A program made the translations under genes and the position numbers. Shown in pieces: positions 6,710 to 16,254 of a DNA stretch of 64,000 bases. Source of the stretch: Alcanivorax sp. DP30 (lineage in GTDB: Bacteria > Pseudomonadota > Gammaproteobacteria > Pseudomonadales > Alcanivoracaceae). The notes below the pieces were generated by a model. It saw only the letters and a program-made list of their open reading frames with translations. It was not told where the DNA came from and did not search any database. Every line of letters starts with the position of its first letter. The stretch's first letter is position 1. Where the stretch lies: positions 148,858-212,857 of the forward strand of contig NZ_WTUY01000004.1 of NCBI RefSeq assembly GCF_009882945.1, written 5' to 3'.

Positions 6710-7702
6710 ATGACCACATTCACCATCACCGTCAACGGCAAGGACACCTTCCCCTGCCGTGCAGAGCAGAAGATTATTGAAGCCGGCCAGCAGGCCGGCT
6801 TCAGCTTTCCCACGGCCTGCCGAAATGGCAACTGCCTGCGCTGCGAAGGCGGATTGACCTCTGGTCACGTTCTGCAAAAAAACCACACCATTCATGCGGG
6901 CGATGCCGGCAGCACTCAGGTGCTATACTGCGTTGCCTATCCCTTGAGCGATTGCGAGATTAGCGTGACAGATGTGACGGCCCCCGGCGAACTGCCGGTG
7001 CATACCCTCAATTGCCAGATCGTCCGGATTGAGTCTCTCAATCACGATGTTAGCCGTGCCTGGTTACAGCTGCCCGCTGGCAAGCGTATCCACTGGCATG
7101 CGGGGCAGTACCTGATGCTGAACCTGCATGGCGAGTGCTATCCATTCTCCATCGCCAATGCCTGCCAGGGGCGCCAGATCGAGCTGCACATCCGCCACGG
7201 CGACGACAACAGCGCCGCCCAGGACATCATGGCCAGCCTGAACAGCGACAGCACGGTCAGCGTCACCCTGCCCGCCGGCATTCGTTTTATTGATCAGGCG
7301 CCTGACCAGCCGGTGTGGTTCATCTGTGGCTCCACCGGTTTTGCACCGGTAAAGGCCATGATCGAACGACTGGTGGCGCTGGATTTCCAGCAACCCGTAC
7401 GGCTGTTCTGGGGAGCCCGGACAACCCAGGATCTTTACCTGCCTGATCTGCCGGGGCAATGGACGGAAGAGCTGAAGGACTTCGAAGGCACTACCGCCCT
7501 GTCCGACATGCAGCACCCGGATCACCAACAAGGCCTGGTGCACGAAGCCGCCCTCGCCGCCCTCAGCGAACCGCATCTGCCCCTGTTCTTCCTCGGTGGG
7601 TCCCCGCCCATGGCATGGGCCGTGTTTGATGCGCTGGTGGAAGAAGGCGTCCCCGCTAACAACATTCACTGCGACGTGTTCGATTACGCACCCCGGGATT
7701 GA
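6710..7702 (+). CDS. 2Fe-2S ferredoxin/FAD NAD(P)H reductase (330 aa)
   Basis: This is a cytosolic electron-transfer flavoprotein. Residues 1-90 form a plant-type ferredoxin with C-x4-C-x2-C (CRNGNCLRC, residues ~37-45) and a later Cys in VLYCVAYP. Residues ~100-200 form the FAD domain (YPFSIANA) and ~205-330 the NAD(P)H domain (WFICGSTGFAPVKAMIE; LGGSPPMAW). The order matches the reductase components of phenol/toluene monooxygenases and the CDP-6-deoxyhexose reductase type; it probably passes electrons from NAD(P)H to an oxygenase. No oxygenase gene is adjacent, so its partner is unknown. No clear ribosome-binding site precedes the ATG, which lies 15 nt after a heptad element. Confidence 0.88.
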   Translation: MTTFTITVNGKDTFPCRAEQKIIEAGQQAGFSFPTACRNGNCLRCEGGLTSGHVLQKNHTIHAGDAGSTQVLYCVAYPLSDCEISVTDVTAPGELPVHTLNCQIVRIESLNHDVSRAWLQLPAGKRIHWHAGQYLMLNLHGECYPFSIANACQGRQIELHIRHGDDNSAAQDIMASLNSDSTVSVTLPAGIRFIDQAPDQPVWFICGSTGFAPVKAMIERLVALDFQQPVRLFWGARTTQDLYLPDLPGQWTEELKDFEGTTALSDMQHPDHQQGLVHEAALAALSEPHLPLFFLGGSPPMAWAVFDALVEEGVPANNIHCDVFDYAPRD

Positions 7703-7714
7703 CCCCCCTTTTTT

Positions 7715-7744
7715 CTGTAGGAGTTCCTCTCGAGGGACGAACCG
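7715..7744 (+). repeat. REP-like element, CTCGAG-core family (copy 2)
   Basis: CTGTAGGAGTTCCTCTCGAG followed by GGACGAACCG differs by a few bases from the copies at 2442, 21817 and 21936. It lies 12 nt after the reductase stop codon. Confidence 0.75.
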
Positions 7745-7811
7745 CGCGAAGCGTCAAATCCAGGGCATTACGGGAGACAAGTTGTGAAAACCCTTCAACC
7801 GTGGTGTTTCT

Positions 7812-7850
7812 TGCTTTTCGAAACTTGCTCCTCGTAACTCGCATTTTTCG
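7812..7850 (-). repeat. Single heptad arm (element 3, word TCGNAAC)
   Basis: The units GCTTTTC, GAAACTT, GCTCCTC, GTAACTC, GCATTTT match the right arm of the element at 6601-6694. A terminator with the GCCGC/GCGGC core follows at 7896. I see no clear facing left arm. Confidence 0.5.
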
Positions 7851-7895
7851 CCTGGAGGCAGGCTCCTGCGGCAACACCGGACGATGCACCAAAAC

Positions 7896-7928
7896 AAAAA
7901 AGCCGCACCCTTGGGCGCGGCTTTTTTT
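7896..7928. terminator. Bidirectional terminator between the reductase gene and hemY
   Basis: AAAAAAGCCGC-ACCC-TT-GGGCGCGGCTTTTTTT forms a stem with A/T tracts on both sides, so it can end transcription from either of the two convergent genes. The GCCGC(G)CCC core is the one seen inside several heptad elements. Confidence 0.9.
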
Positions 7929-7957
7929 CTCGTGTTACATGAAGCGTGATGCGTCTC

Positions 7958-9184
7958 TTAAAGCGCCTTGTCCGGCAACGGCAACGCCGGCAACTCACCC
8001 TGCAGGTTTTCCAGACGCTTTTCAAAAGTCTTCATGGCCTTGGTGGAATCGCCCAGGGCCTGATAAAGCCGGGAAAGTTCAGCCAGGGCAGTAGCACTCT
8101 GGCTGGAATTGGCGGCCGCTTCGAAGAAGCCCTGCGCCTTGCCCCACAACCGTGCTTTCAGTGCCACACGCCCTGCGGTAATCAGTACCGCCGCATTGCC
8201 CGGACGCTGTTCCAGCCAGCGTTCCAGCACCTGCAAAAGATCATCCGGAGAGACATCATCAATCGCTTCCAGCACCGGCGGTAAACGATCATCCCACTGC
8301 ATCTCCAGCTGTTCGCGAACCAGATTAAGGGCGCCCTTGCCTCCTCCCAACTGGGCGAGAAAGCCGGTATAACGCGCAACCATGGCCGGGTCATTCTTGA
8401 GCTGAACCGGCACATCCTTCCAGAGCTTGCGCAGCTCCTCGCGGCGGCTGTCCGCATCATTGAAGCCTGGCTTGCGCGCAGTCTCCTGCAGCAGTGCCAG
8501 CCAGGCACGGCGCTCCCGGCGGGACTCTCCGTCACCGAAGGCACGCTTGAGACGCGGCATCAGTTTGCACAGGGCCGTCCAGTCCTTCTGGCTTTCCAGC
8601 ACCTGCGCATAGGTACGCAGAATGCGCTTGTTACGCGGTGCCATGTCCGCCAGCACCTTCAATTCCTGGCGCGCCTGGTCCGGGTAGCCATCGTCGAGGG
8701 CAAAACGGGCTTTCATCAGCCCCGCCACCAGACGGCCACGTTGATCACTGCCGGCCTTTTCCAGATAGCGCTGAGAGGCATCAATATTGTCCTGCTCCTG
8801 GGCCGCTTCAGCGGCCAGCAGCCAGGCGAGCAGAGGCCAATCGCCGTCTTCACCCGCCGCCACCAGCAGGCGCTCGGATTTTTCCAGTTCGCCATCCACC
8901 AGCTGCAGAAAACCACTGCGAAGACGACGTGAGGCTACCGATTTTTTCCAGCGGCTGGTCGCACGAACCGGTTCCAGTGCATTCCATGCGGCGTTACCCA
9001 GCAGGGTTAATACCACCAGCGCCACGGCCGAAGCGATCAGCATCAACACCACAAAACCCAGCGTGGCATCCATGGAGAAATCATCCCGGATCACCAGCAC
9101 ATAGCCTGAGTCCGCCGCCATCCAGCGCCCCATCACCAAAGCGGCGACCAGCGCGGCAACGACCAGCAGAACTATTTTCTTCAT
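7958..9184 (-). CDS. hemY: HemY protein, heme-biosynthesis-associated TPR protein
   Basis: This 408-aa inner-membrane protein has two N-terminal transmembrane helices (residues ~3-20 and ~42-62) followed by helical TPR-like repeats (e.g. LLAWLLAAEAAQEQDNIDASQRYLEKA). It matches the gammaproteobacterial HemY_N/TPR family encoded at the end of the hemCDXY cluster, not the protoporphyrinogen oxidase that bears the same name in Bacillus. Its role is thought to be organising late heme-synthesis enzymes, but no reaction is established. Its ATG overlaps the hemX stop by 4 nt, so the two are translationally coupled. A bidirectional terminator follows. Confidence 0.93.
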   Translation of the reverse strand: MKKIVLLVVAALVAALVMGRWMAADSGYVLVIRDDFSMDATLGFVVLMLIASAVALVVLTLLGNAAWNALEPVRATSRWKKSVASRRLRSGFLQLVDGELEKSERLLVAAGEDGDWPLLAWLLAAEAAQEQDNIDASQRYLEKAGSDQRGRLVAGLMKARFALDDGYPDQARQELKVLADMAPRNKRILRTYAQVLESQKDWTALCKLMPRLKRAFGDGESRRERRAWLALLQETARKPGFNDADSRREELRKLWKDVPVQLKNDPAMVARYTGFLAQLGGGKGALNLVREQLEMQWDDRLPPVLEAIDDVSPDDLLQVLERWLEQRPGNAAVLITAGRVALKARLWGKAQGFFEAAANSSQSATALAELSRLYQALGDSTKAMKTFEKRLENLQGELPALPLPDKAL

Positions 9185-10146
9185 GCGTCACCTTCCTTGC
9201 GCTTGAGGGCTTCGATGGCAGCCAGCCCGGCGCCAATCTCGGGCAGCACATAGGCCACCTGACGTCCGCCCATTTCCGCAATCACATCACGCATGTGAGA
9301 GGCACGAGGATCGTCGTTGCGGAACCACTGCTTGAGGGTCAACTCGGCATTGGCAAGAGCCTGCTGATACGCTTGCCCACGGCCCTGCATCAGGGCCAGT
9401 TGGGCCTGCTGCAGACTGCCATCCAGAGTCAGGCGGACCAATGAAGCCTGCTCGGCGGACAACGGTAAGGGCACTTGCCCTTCGTGATGGCGTATGTTCA
9501 CCGGCATCCGATCCAGCAAGTCTTGCCACCAGGGCTGACTGATGTCCGGCAAATCCCGTTCCGGCGGCGCCTCTTCCGTCGGTACCGCCAACTCGGCAAC
9601 GGTCTGGCGCAGCGCCCCCAGTTGCAGGACCATGCCCTGCACATCCACCTTGCCGGCGCGACTCAGCTTATCCATGTCCACGGCCAGGGCCTGACGGGCA
9701 GGCAATACGGAAGGATCATCAAGACGTGCGAGCACGTTGTCGGCCGCCTCCAGCAAGCGGCGAGCCGCCATGGCATCCTGGGTAAGTAGCAGACGCTGAC
9801 TGGCCAGACTCGCCAAGGCACGCGCTTCGTTGATAAGCCAGAGTTTCTGGCCACCGGTCTTCATGTCGGTGAGGATCGCCTGATCCTTGATTCTCTGGGC
9901 AGCCTGTTCCGATTGTTTTTTCTCAAACGCAGCCAGGGCGCCTTGCACTTCGCTACGCTGGGTAGCCATCTCGGCCTTTAGCGTTTCCATCCGGCCGACC
10001 ACATCCGCCTTGTCGGCCTCCAGACGCTGATACTCCTGCCAGCCCCACCACGCGCCGGCTGCGATCGCTGCGACAAGAATCAGAATAACGAGCACCAGCC
10101 AACGGGCCGCTCCGGTCTGGCGGGAAAAAAGACGGTCCTGCGTCAT
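9181..10146 (-). CDS. hemX: HemX-like uroporphyrinogen-III C-methyltransferase-family protein
   Basis: This 321-aa protein has one N-terminal transmembrane helix (WLVLVILILVAAIAAGAWWGW, residues ~15-35), a coiled coil (residues ~40-95, alternating E/K/Q/A) and a helical C-terminal domain. It belongs to the HemX family of hemCDX(Y) operons. The family is often annotated as a methyltransferase, but no SAM-binding motif is visible, so a structural role beside HemY is more likely. It lies about 100 nt after hemD and overlaps hemY by 4 nt. Confidence 0.92.
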   Translation of the reverse strand: MTQDRLFSRQTGAARWLVLVILILVAAIAAGAWWGWQEYQRLEADKADVVGRMETLKAEMATQRSEVQGALAAFEKKQSEQAAQRIKDQAILTDMKTGGQKLWLINEARALASLASQRLLLTQDAMAARRLLEAADNVLARLDDPSVLPARQALAVDMDKLSRAGKVDVQGMVLQLGALRQTVAELAVPTEEAPPERDLPDISQPWWQDLLDRMPVNIRHHEGQVPLPLSAEQASLVRLTLDGSLQQAQLALMQGRGQAYQQALANAELTLKQWFRNDDPRASHMRDVIAEMGGRQVAYVLPEIGAGLAAIEALKRKEGDA

Positions 10147-10248
10147 GACAGCTCCATATTCTGTTTTCTGATTATCGGTAAGGGCGACACTTCAAAAACC
10201 TTAATGGGGGCAAGGCCTTGTGTCCATTAAACAATGTAATGTGTTGCG

Positions 10249-10959
10249 TCAGGTCTGTTCAGGCACTACCGGCAGGGCAGACTGCATATCTTCATCATGG
10301 GCGCTGGCCGCCACCCGGATCTCGCCACCAAATTGCCCGGCAACAGCCTCGGCCACGCGCTCCCCCGCGGCCACAATGCCACACCCTGCGGGCACATAAT
10401 CTGAGAGCGCACGCCAGCTGTCCACACTGGTGACCATGATCCAGTCACACCCCGCAGGCACCTGAAAATGCGGATTGGGCAAGCGTCGATAGAACGGCAG
10501 CGCTGTCACCTCGGCACCGCGATCGGTCAGCGTGTTCGCGAGCAATTCCCGACCACTGTCACCACGACAGATAAGCACTTTTTTCTCGGTCAGATCCTGC
10601 AGGCTGGGCAAGGCAAGCACCGCCTCGCTATTGAATCCCTGCTCGGGCCGTTCCCCCTGAAGGTGCCAGGCCTCCAGCTCTGCCGCCGTGGCCCGGCCCA
10701 CGGCCAGCCAGTGCACGCCTACCGGCCACTGGGGCCACAGGTCTGCCATGGCGGTCAGCGCCAGCCGCGCCGCATTGGCGCTGGCAAAAAACACCGCATG
10801 GAACAGATCCAGATCCATCAACACCCGGCGAGTGTCACCGTCCACCGGAAGCGGCTCAATCACCAGAGCGGGAGAATGTGCCGCCTGATAACCCGCTTTC
10901 TGCAAGGCATCCATCAATGCCTGCTGCTGACCTGCCGGGCGGGTGACCAGAATCTGCAT
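10249..10959 (-). CDS. hemD: Uroporphyrinogen-III synthase
   Basis: This enzyme cyclises hydroxymethylbilane to uroporphyrinogen III with inversion of ring D, the branch point for heme and siroheme, in the cytosol. The 236-aa protein starts MQILVTRPAGQQQALMDAL, the usual VTRP start, and contains FASANAARL, VGRATAAEL and MVTSVDSWRAL, which match the conserved positions of this otherwise divergent two-domain family. It starts 2 nt after hemC. Confidence 0.93.
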   Translation of the reverse strand: MQILVTRPAGQQQALMDALQKAGYQAAHSPALVIEPLPVDGDTRRVLMDLDLFHAVFFASANAARLALTAMADLWPQWPVGVHWLAVGRATAAELEAWHLQGERPEQGFNSEAVLALPSLQDLTEKKVLICRGDSGRELLANTLTDRGAEVTALPFYRRLPNPHFQVPAGCDWIMVTSVDSWRALSDYVPAGCGIVAAGERVAEAVAGQFGGEIRVAASAHDEDMQSALPVVPEQT

Positions 10960-10961
10960 GA

Positions 10962-11894
10962 TTAGTGACGGTCGTACAGGGCCTTGAGGATCGCATCGGC
11001 CCCCTGCCCCAGCAGCTCTTCAGCCAGACGGACGCCCAGCTTTGCGCCCTCACTCCGGTGGGCACGGCCTTCGGCATGCAGCACCCGGCTGCCGTCTTCC
11101 TCAGCCACCAACGCGCGCATCCACAGTTCATTCCCTTCCAGCAGGGCAAACCCGGCGATCGGCACCTGACAGCCCCCTTCCAGGCGACGATTCATGGCAC
11201 GCTCGGCGACCACCCGGTCCCAGGTGTCCGCATCGCTGAGCGGGCTCAGCAGTTCGATGGTGCGATCGTCCCCTTCACGACATTCAATGCCCACAGCACC
11301 CTGGCCCACGGCAGGCAGGGATTCTTCCGGGGGCATCTCGTAACGGATGCGCTCATGCATCTCCAGACGCTTGAGACCCGCGGCCGCCAGGATAATGGCA
11401 TCGAACTCACCGGCATCAAGCTTGCCCAGACGGGTCTGTACATTGCCACGCAGGCTTTTCACCACCAGGTCGGGCCGGTTGGCCTTCACCTGTGCCTGAC
11501 GACGCAGGCTGGAGGTGCCCACGCAGGCGCCCTGGGGCAGCGCGGACAAACTTTCGAAGGTGTTGGACACAAAGGCATCGCGGGGGTCTTCCCGCTCACA
11601 AATCACCGGCAGCACAAAGCCTGCCGGCAGCTCCATGGGCACATCCTTCATGGAATGCACGGCGATGTCCGCACGGCCATCCATCATCGCCTCTTCCAGC
11701 TCCTTAACAAACAGCCCCTTGCCACCGATCTTGGCCAGCGGGGTATCGAGGATCTTGTCCCCCTGCGTCTTGATCCGCACCAGTTCCACACTCAACCCGT
11801 CATGCAGACTTTCCAGACGCTGCTGCACATACTCGGCCTGCCAGATGGCCAGCGGGCTGGAACGGGTGGCGATACGCAAGATTTCGCGGGACAT
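10962..11894 (-). CDS. hemC: Porphobilinogen deaminase (hydroxymethylbilane synthase)
   Basis: This enzyme joins four porphobilinogens into hydroxymethylbilane. The 310-aa sequence shows the typical [18 protein letters not shown] start, [11 protein letters not shown] (residues ~77-86), [10 protein letters not shown] (126-135), the arginine-rich [14 protein letters not shown] and C242 in EGGCQVPI, the residue that carries the dipyrromethane cofactor. It is the first gene of hemC-hemD-hemX-hemY. A heptad element with a strong hairpin lies directly upstream and separates the operon from the TRL-like gene. Confidence 0.98.
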   Translation of the reverse strand: MSREILRIATRSSPLAIWQAEYVQQRLESLHDGLSVELVRIKTQGDKILDTPLAKIGGKGLFVKELEEAMMDGRADIAVHSMKDVPMELPAGFVLPVICEREDPRDAFVSNTFESLSALPQGACVGTSSLRRQAQVKANRPDLVVKSLRGNVQTRLGKLDAGEFDAIILAAAGLKRLEMHERIRYEMPPEESLPAVGQGAVGIECREGDDRTIELLSPLSDADTWDRVVAERAMNRRLEGGCQVPIAGFALLEGNELWMRALVAEEDGSRVLHAEGRAHRSEGAKLGVRLAEELLGQGADAILKALYDRH

Positions 11895-11943
11895 GGGGGA
11901 TCCTGTTGTTCAAATGAAAAGCTAGTTTACAGGAAAAGCAGCG

Positions 11944-12188
11944 GCAAGCTTCAAGCTGCAAGCTACAACGCGCCGTAAAGGATGGTGTTTGCTTCACGTT
12001 TTGGGCCGCGTCCCTACACGCCGAGCAAGCCGGAGAGGCTGAATAAAAAGCCACAAGACCACTCACCCGGATCGAGACCTACTCTTTTTAAACGACCGGG
12101 GCCGCGCCCAGATTCTGGACGCGGCCCCGGTGTTGCAGCCCGCACAAGCCTCAATGCCGCGTTGTAGCTTGAAGCTTGAAGCTCGTAG
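11944..12188. repeat. Heptad-armed inverted repeat element 4 (word CAAGCTN) with central hairpin
   Basis: The left arm at 11944-11971 reads GCAAGCT, TCAAGCT, GCAAGCT, ACAACGC. The right arm at 12161-12188 reads GTTGTAG, CTTGAAG, CTTGAAG, CTCGTAG, the reverse-complement pattern. Together with the hairpin at 12095-12131 it fills the roughly 300-bp gap between hemC and the TRL-like gene, where I see no coding capacity. Confidence 0.85.
12095..12131. terminator. GC-rich hairpin inside heptad element 4
   Basis: ACCGGGGCCGCG-CCCAGA faces TCTGG-ACGCGGCCCCGGT with a 2-nt loop, about 17 pairs with two flaws. TTTTTAAA precedes it on the left, so it would terminate leftward transcription from the TRL-like gene. 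Confidence 0.65.
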
Positions 12189-12197
12189 CTGTCTTTA

Positions 12198-12509
12198 TCA
12201 GTTGCCGTACACCACCACTGTATATTCCGCCAGCACCCCGAAGAAGTTCTGCGCTTCGTAATCCACATGATGGATTTCGGTGATGCCACCGTTGCGGGCG
12301 GCGGTCTGGATGGTGGCATCGCCGGAGGCGATCAGGCCAAGGATGGAACGGGTGGAAGCACGGCCCACGCGGGTCGGTTTCTCAGTGGAGGCAGTTGCCG
12401 TCAGCGGCGCCTTCACATTGGCATACAGCAGACCGGATACCGGCATGGTGGCAGTGGCACAGCCACTGAGCAGCACGGCACTGGCGAGCAGCATAAGTAA
12501 TTTTTTCAT
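12198..12509 (-). CDS. TRL-like family lipoprotein (103 aa)
   Basis: The protein has a lipoprotein signal (MKKLLMLLASAVLLSGCA, lipobox LSGC) followed by GLLYANVKAPLTAT, SILGLIASGDATIQTAARNGGITEIHHVDYEAQNFFG and YTVVVYGN. These match the TRL-like (PF13146) pattern of small secreted lipoproteins of unknown function. It is probably anchored to the outer membrane or periplasmic face. It lies alone between algR and hemC in the same direction, bounded on the left by a heptad element. Confidence in the family is fair; its role is unknown. Confidence 0.78.
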   Translation of the reverse strand: MKKLLMLLASAVLLSGCATATMPVSGLLYANVKAPLTATASTEKPTRVGRASTRSILGLIASGDATIQTAARNGGITEIHHVDYEAQNFFGVLAEYTVVVYGN

Positions 12510-12617
12510 GGCGTTTTTCCTGTTGTTGTTATTTGAGGCAATTCTTTGGGCAACCCCCAGCAGAGCCCAAGGCTAGCATGACCGGGCAAGCCTGTTAATT
12601 ACCCGATCTGTCACCCT

Positions 12618-13358
12618 CTAAAGACTCTGCAGCACCTTGCGCAGGCCAGCCACATGGCGGCGGCTAACCGTGAGACGCTCATCAATACCACGTAGCCGCA
12701 CCTGATGATGACCGGCCGTCGCCAGTTCCATCCCCTCGATATACCGCAGCGCTACCAGCGCATTGCGGTGAATCCGCACAAATTGCTCGCCAAATTCCGT
12801 TTCCAGGTCCTTGAGGGTTTCGTCAATCAGCACTTCACCCTCACTGAAACAAACGGTGACGTACTTCTGGTCGGCCAGGAAATAGCGCACGTCATCCACC
12901 GGCACCAGCTCCAGCCCCCGATGGGTGCGGGCACTGATATGACCCCGGCGACGGGGTTTGTCCTCGCTGACTTCCCGGCCCAGCTCTGCCAGCTGCACCC
13001 GGTTCAGGGTCCGCGCCTTGGACAGGGCCATCTCCAGGTCACTGAGACTGACCGGCTTGAGCAGGTAGTCCACCGCATGAACCTTGAAGGCCTGCAGGGC
13101 GTGCTCATCATAGGCGGTACAGAAGATCAGCGCCGGCGGATTGTCGATCTTGCTGAGATGCTCGGCCGACTCCATGCCATCCATTTCCGGCATGCGAATA
13201 TCCATCAGGACCACGTCCGGGCGATGCTCCTGGGCCTGCTCAATGGCTTCACGTCCATTGGCCGCTTCGGCAACCACTTCCACGTTGTCGGCTTTCTCGA
13301 CCAAACGCTTCAGTCGATCCCGGGCCAGCTGTTCATCATCACACACTAGTACCCGCAT
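12618..13358 (-). CDS. algR: LytTR-type response regulator, AlgR-like
   Basis: This 246-aa DNA-binding regulator has a receiver domain (residues 1-~115; phosphoacceptor D53 in VVLMDIRMP, DD at 7-8, K in YLLKPV) and a LytTR DNA-binding domain (~140-246; ISARTHRGLELVPVDDVRYFLADQKYV, FVRIHRNALVAL). In Pseudomonas the orthologue AlgR controls alginate, type IV pili and virulence, next to hemC as here. It is encoded 12 nt after the sensor kinase gene, so the pair is co-transcribed. Confidence 0.93.
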   Translation of the reverse strand: MRVLVCDDEQLARDRLKRLVEKADNVEVVAEAANGREAIEQAQEHRPDVVLMDIRMPEMDGMESAEHLSKIDNPPALIFCTAYDEHALQAFKVHAVDYLLKPVSLSDLEMALSKARTLNRVQLAELGREVSEDKPRRRGHISARTHRGLELVPVDDVRYFLADQKYVTVCFSEGEVLIDETLKDLETEFGEQFVRIHRNALVALRYIEGMELATAGHHQVRLRGIDERLTVSRRHVAGLRKVLQSL

Positions 13359-13370
13359 AATTTTCGTCCC

Positions 13371-14411
13371 TTATCGTTGCAGCGGATATCGAATCTCGAT
13401 CTCATATTCTTTTTCTTGTGGTGTGGCTTCCACCACCACTTGATCACCATACAGGGCTTCCAGACGATGGCGAATATTCTCCAGCGCCATGCGGTTACCC
13501 TTGTGATGACCATCGCCGGAAGGCTTGGGATTGCTTACCGACAACACCAGCATTCCGTCCGCTTCCACGGCACGGATGGTCACCAGACCTCCCGCAGCCA
13601 ATGGTTGAATACCATGATAAATGGCATTTTCGAGCAAGGGTTGCAAGGTTAACAGTGGAATTGACACCCCTGCGGCATCCACCTGAATGTCCCACCCTAC
13701 CTGAAGACGGTCGCCCATGCGGAGCTGTTCGATGTGGATATAGCGTCGGCACAACTCCAGCTCATCTTCCAGCGACGCCGCTGTCCCAGTGCTTTTCAGG
13801 CTGGCACGGAACAATACAGAGAGATCTTCCACCACCTGCTCAGCGGCATCTGGATCCACCGCGATCAGGCTGGAAATGATATTCATGGAATTGAACAGGA
13901 AATGGGGGCGAATCCGCGACTGCAGGGCCTGGATCCGTGACTGCAGCTCCGCTTGCCCTTTTTGCCGCAATTGCTCCTGGACATAGAAATAGCGCATCAC
14001 CAGCCCGGTGATGATGGCCGCAATCAAGCCGTTGACCAGGGTTTCCCCATTGAACAGCGGCACCGCTGACAGGATACCTTCCACCCAACCCATCACAGCG
14101 TTGGCGATGACACTGAAAACCAGCGTATCCACCACCACCAGCAACACCACCGCAACGGCGGCCAAATCCGGAGAAAGACGATTGAGGCGGGGGCGAAGCT
14201 GGCACACCAGGGCTGCCGAGGTCAGGCCTACCCACTGCACAAACAAGGAAGTGCTCGCCAGTCTGGCCAGGCTGAAATCATCGTAATAGGTGGCAACCAG
14301 CGTCACCACCAACGCCAGCAGTTCCCCCACCACCACCACCACCAGCACCGCACGGGCGCTGCACAAATCCGGCAGAAAGCTTGAGGAGGGCTGCTCTTCC
14401 GTGGCCGCCAT
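13371..14411 (-). CDS. algZ: LytS/AlgZ (FimS)-type sensor histidine kinase
   Basis: This 346-aa inner-membrane kinase has about four transmembrane helices in residues ~20-150, then the His_kinase motif SRIRPHFLFNSMNIISSLIAVD with the phosphoacceptor-region His, and an ATPase domain (LLTLQPLLENAIYHGIQPL; GNRMALENIRHRLEALYG). The N box and the glycine-poor G boxes are typical of the LytS group. It is the partner of the AlgR-like regulator encoded 12 nt downstream. It is divergent from argH, as in Pseudomonas. The signal sensed is unknown. Confidence 0.92.
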   Translation of the reverse strand: MAATEEQPSSSFLPDLCSARAVLVVVVVGELLALVVTLVATYYDDFSLARLASTSLFVQWVGLTSAALVCQLRPRLNRLSPDLAAVAVVLLVVVDTLVFSVIANAVMGWVEGILSAVPLFNGETLVNGLIAAIITGLVMRYFYVQEQLRQKGQAELQSRIQALQSRIRPHFLFNSMNIISSLIAVDPDAAEQVVEDLSVLFRASLKSTGTAASLEDELELCRRYIHIEQLRMGDRLQVGWDIQVDAAGVSIPLLTLQPLLENAIYHGIQPLAAGGLVTIRAVEADGMLVLSVSNPKPSGDGHHKGNRMALENIRHRLEALYGDQVVVEATPQEKEYEIEIRYPLQR

Positions 14412-14589
14412 TCCTGCTCCTTGTCAGTAGAAATTATGAGTCTTCAAACACTTATACCTGAACATCGCTTCAGCCCCAAGGGATTGTTTTCAGGCGCCAC
14501 CGCATCATCACGGGAGCATCTGCCTGCACTCAGTTATTCAGGGAGCCCCCTGTCCCTGCTATACTGCGCGCCCGCAATTCCGGCTTTAG

Positions 14590-16005
14590 ATGAGCAAGAC
14601 GATGACTGACAAGCAGCAGAACAAACTCTGGGGCGGCCGCTTCAGCGAATCCACCGACCAGTTCGTGCAGGAATTCACCGCCAGCGTGAATTTCGACCAG
14701 CGCATGTATCGTCAGGACATCTTTGGCTCCCAGGCCCACGCCACCATGTTGGCGGAAGTGGGTGTGCTCACCGAGGAAGAACGCGACGCCATCATCAATG
14801 GCCTGGCGGAAATCCAGAAGGAGATCGAAGCCGGCGAATTCCAGTGGTCCGTGGCCCTGGAAGACGTGCACATGAACATCGAGGCGCGCCTCACTGACAA
14901 GATTGGCATCACCGGCAAGAAGCTGCACACCGGCCGCAGCCGTAACGACCAGGTGGCCACGGATATTCGCCTCTGGCTACGTGACGAAATGCTGATCATG
15001 GAAGAGCAGTACCTGTACCTGATGCAGGGTCTGCTGAACCTGGCCGAACGCGAAGCCGCCACCATCATGCCCGGCTTTACCCATCTTCAGACGGCTCAGC
15101 CGGTGACCTTTGGCCACCATCTGCTGGCCTGGTTCGAGATGCTCAAGCGTGACCGCGAGCGCCTGCTCGACTGCAAGAAGCGGGTCAACCGCATGCCGCT
15201 GGGCGCCGCCGCGCTTGCCGGCACCACCTATCCGATCAACCGCCAGCGCACTGCCGAGCTGCTCGGTTTTGACGGCGTCTGCGAGAACTCCCTGGATGCA
15301 GTCAGCGATCGCGACTTTGCCATTGAATTTTGTGCCCTGGCTGCGCTGACCATGACCCACCTGTCACGGATCAGTGAAGAACTGGTGCTGTGGACCAGCG
15401 CCCAGTTCAACTTTATCAACCTGCCCGATCGTTTCTGCACCGGCAGCTCCATCATGCCGCAGAAGAAAAACCCGGACGTCCCTGAGCTGGTGCGCGGCAA
15501 GACCGGCCGCGTCAACGGCCACCTGATCAGCCTGCTGACCCTGATGAAGTCGCAACCGCTGGCCTACAACAAGGACAACCAGGAAGACAAAGAACCGCTG
15601 TACGATGCTGTGGACACCATCAAGGGCAGTCTGCGTGCCTTTGGTGACATGATCCCGGCGCTGGAACCCAACCGTGAGGTCATGCGCGAAGCGGCCCGTC
15701 GCGGCTTTGCCACCGCCACCGATCTGGCCGATTACCTGGTACGCAAGGGTATCGCCTTCCGAGATTCCCACGAGATCGTCGGCAAGGCCGTGGCCTACGG
15801 CGTGGAGAAGAAGAAAGACCTGGGTGACATGTCCCTGTCCGAACTCAAGCAGTTCAGCGACCAGATCGAGGACGATGTATTCGAAGTGCTGACACTGGAA
15901 GGCTCCGTGAGTGCCCGTAACCACATCGGTGGCACTGCCCCGGATCAGGTGCGTGCCGCCGTTGCCCGCGCCCGCGAAGCACTGGACAATACCGGTAACG
16001 CCTGA
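14590..16005 (+). CDS. argH: Argininosuccinate lyase
   Basis: This enzyme splits argininosuccinate into arginine and fumarate, the last step of arginine synthesis. The 471-aa sequence has the signature [12 protein letters not shown] (residues ~283-294), the [16 protein letters not shown] region, [20 protein letters not shown] and the catalytic H in THLQ. Two in-frame starts (14590 and 14602) are possible; the family motif KLWGGRFSE follows either. A TATACT (-10) lies at 14560-14565. An inverted repeat (ATGCCCGCC/GGCGGGCAT, 16010-16032) follows the stop and may partly end transcription. Confidence 0.98.
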   Translation: MSKTMTDKQQNKLWGGRFSESTDQFVQEFTASVNFDQRMYRQDIFGSQAHATMLAEVGVLTEEERDAIINGLAEIQKEIEAGEFQWSVALEDVHMNIEARLTDKIGITGKKLHTGRSRNDQVATDIRLWLRDEMLIMEEQYLYLMQGLLNLAEREAATIMPGFTHLQTAQPVTFGHHLLAWFEMLKRDRERLLDCKKRVNRMPLGAAALAGTTYPINRQRTAELLGFDGVCENSLDAVSDRDFAIEFCALAALTMTHLSRISEELVLWTSAQFNFINLPDRFCTGSSIMPQKKNPDVPELVRGKTGRVNGHLISLLTLMKSQPLAYNKDNQEDKEPLYDAVDTIKGSLRAFGDMIPALEPNREVMREAARRGFATATDLADYLVRKGIAFRDSHEIVGKAVAYGVEKKKDLGDMSLSELKQFSDQIEDDVFEVLTLEGSVSARNHIGGTAPDQVRAAVARAREALDNTGNA

Positions 16006-16093
16006 GTGCATGCCCGCCTTGATGGCGGGCATCTGATATTCCCGGCGGAGATGGTTGCGGCCATTTCCGCCCTACCTTATTCGGAGCCGGATA

Positions 16094-16252
16094 ATGCGTG
16101 TTTCCGCCCTGTTCCTGCTTGCCCTGCTGGCCGGTTGTGGCCAGAAAGGCCCACTGTATTTTGCGCCCGATGAGCCTGTGCAGCCGGCCGCCGAACAGCC
16201 CGCTCAAGCCCCCGCTGACGATGCTCAGCAAGATGACGACCAACAGGACTGA
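16094..16252 (+). CDS. lptM: LPS-assembly lipoprotein LptM (YifL-like), 52 aa
   Basis: This tiny outer-membrane lipoprotein starts MRVSALFLLALLAGC with the lipobox LAGC, followed by GQKGPLYFAP, the hallmark of the YifL/LptM family, and an acidic Pro/Ala/Asp/Gln-rich tail. In E. coli LptM helps the LPS translocon LptD/E mature its disulfides. I took the ATG at 16094 because GGAG precedes it and the signal peptide starts there. It lies 2 nt before lysA, as in Pseudomonas (lppL-lysA). Confidence 0.9.
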   Translation: MRVSALFLLALLAGCGQKGPLYFAPDEPVQPAAEQPAQAPADDAQQDDDQQD

Positions 16253-16254
16253 TC

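Noticed and set aside
8638-9444. 268-codon plus-strand frame over hemY/hemX
   Set aside because: A Pro/Arg/Ser-rich shadow of the two real genes on the other strand.
9181-10146. Calling HemX a functional uroporphyrinogen-III methyltransferase
   Set aside because: The protein has a membrane anchor and coiled coil but no visible SAM-binding motif, so the enzymatic name was not adopted as a function.
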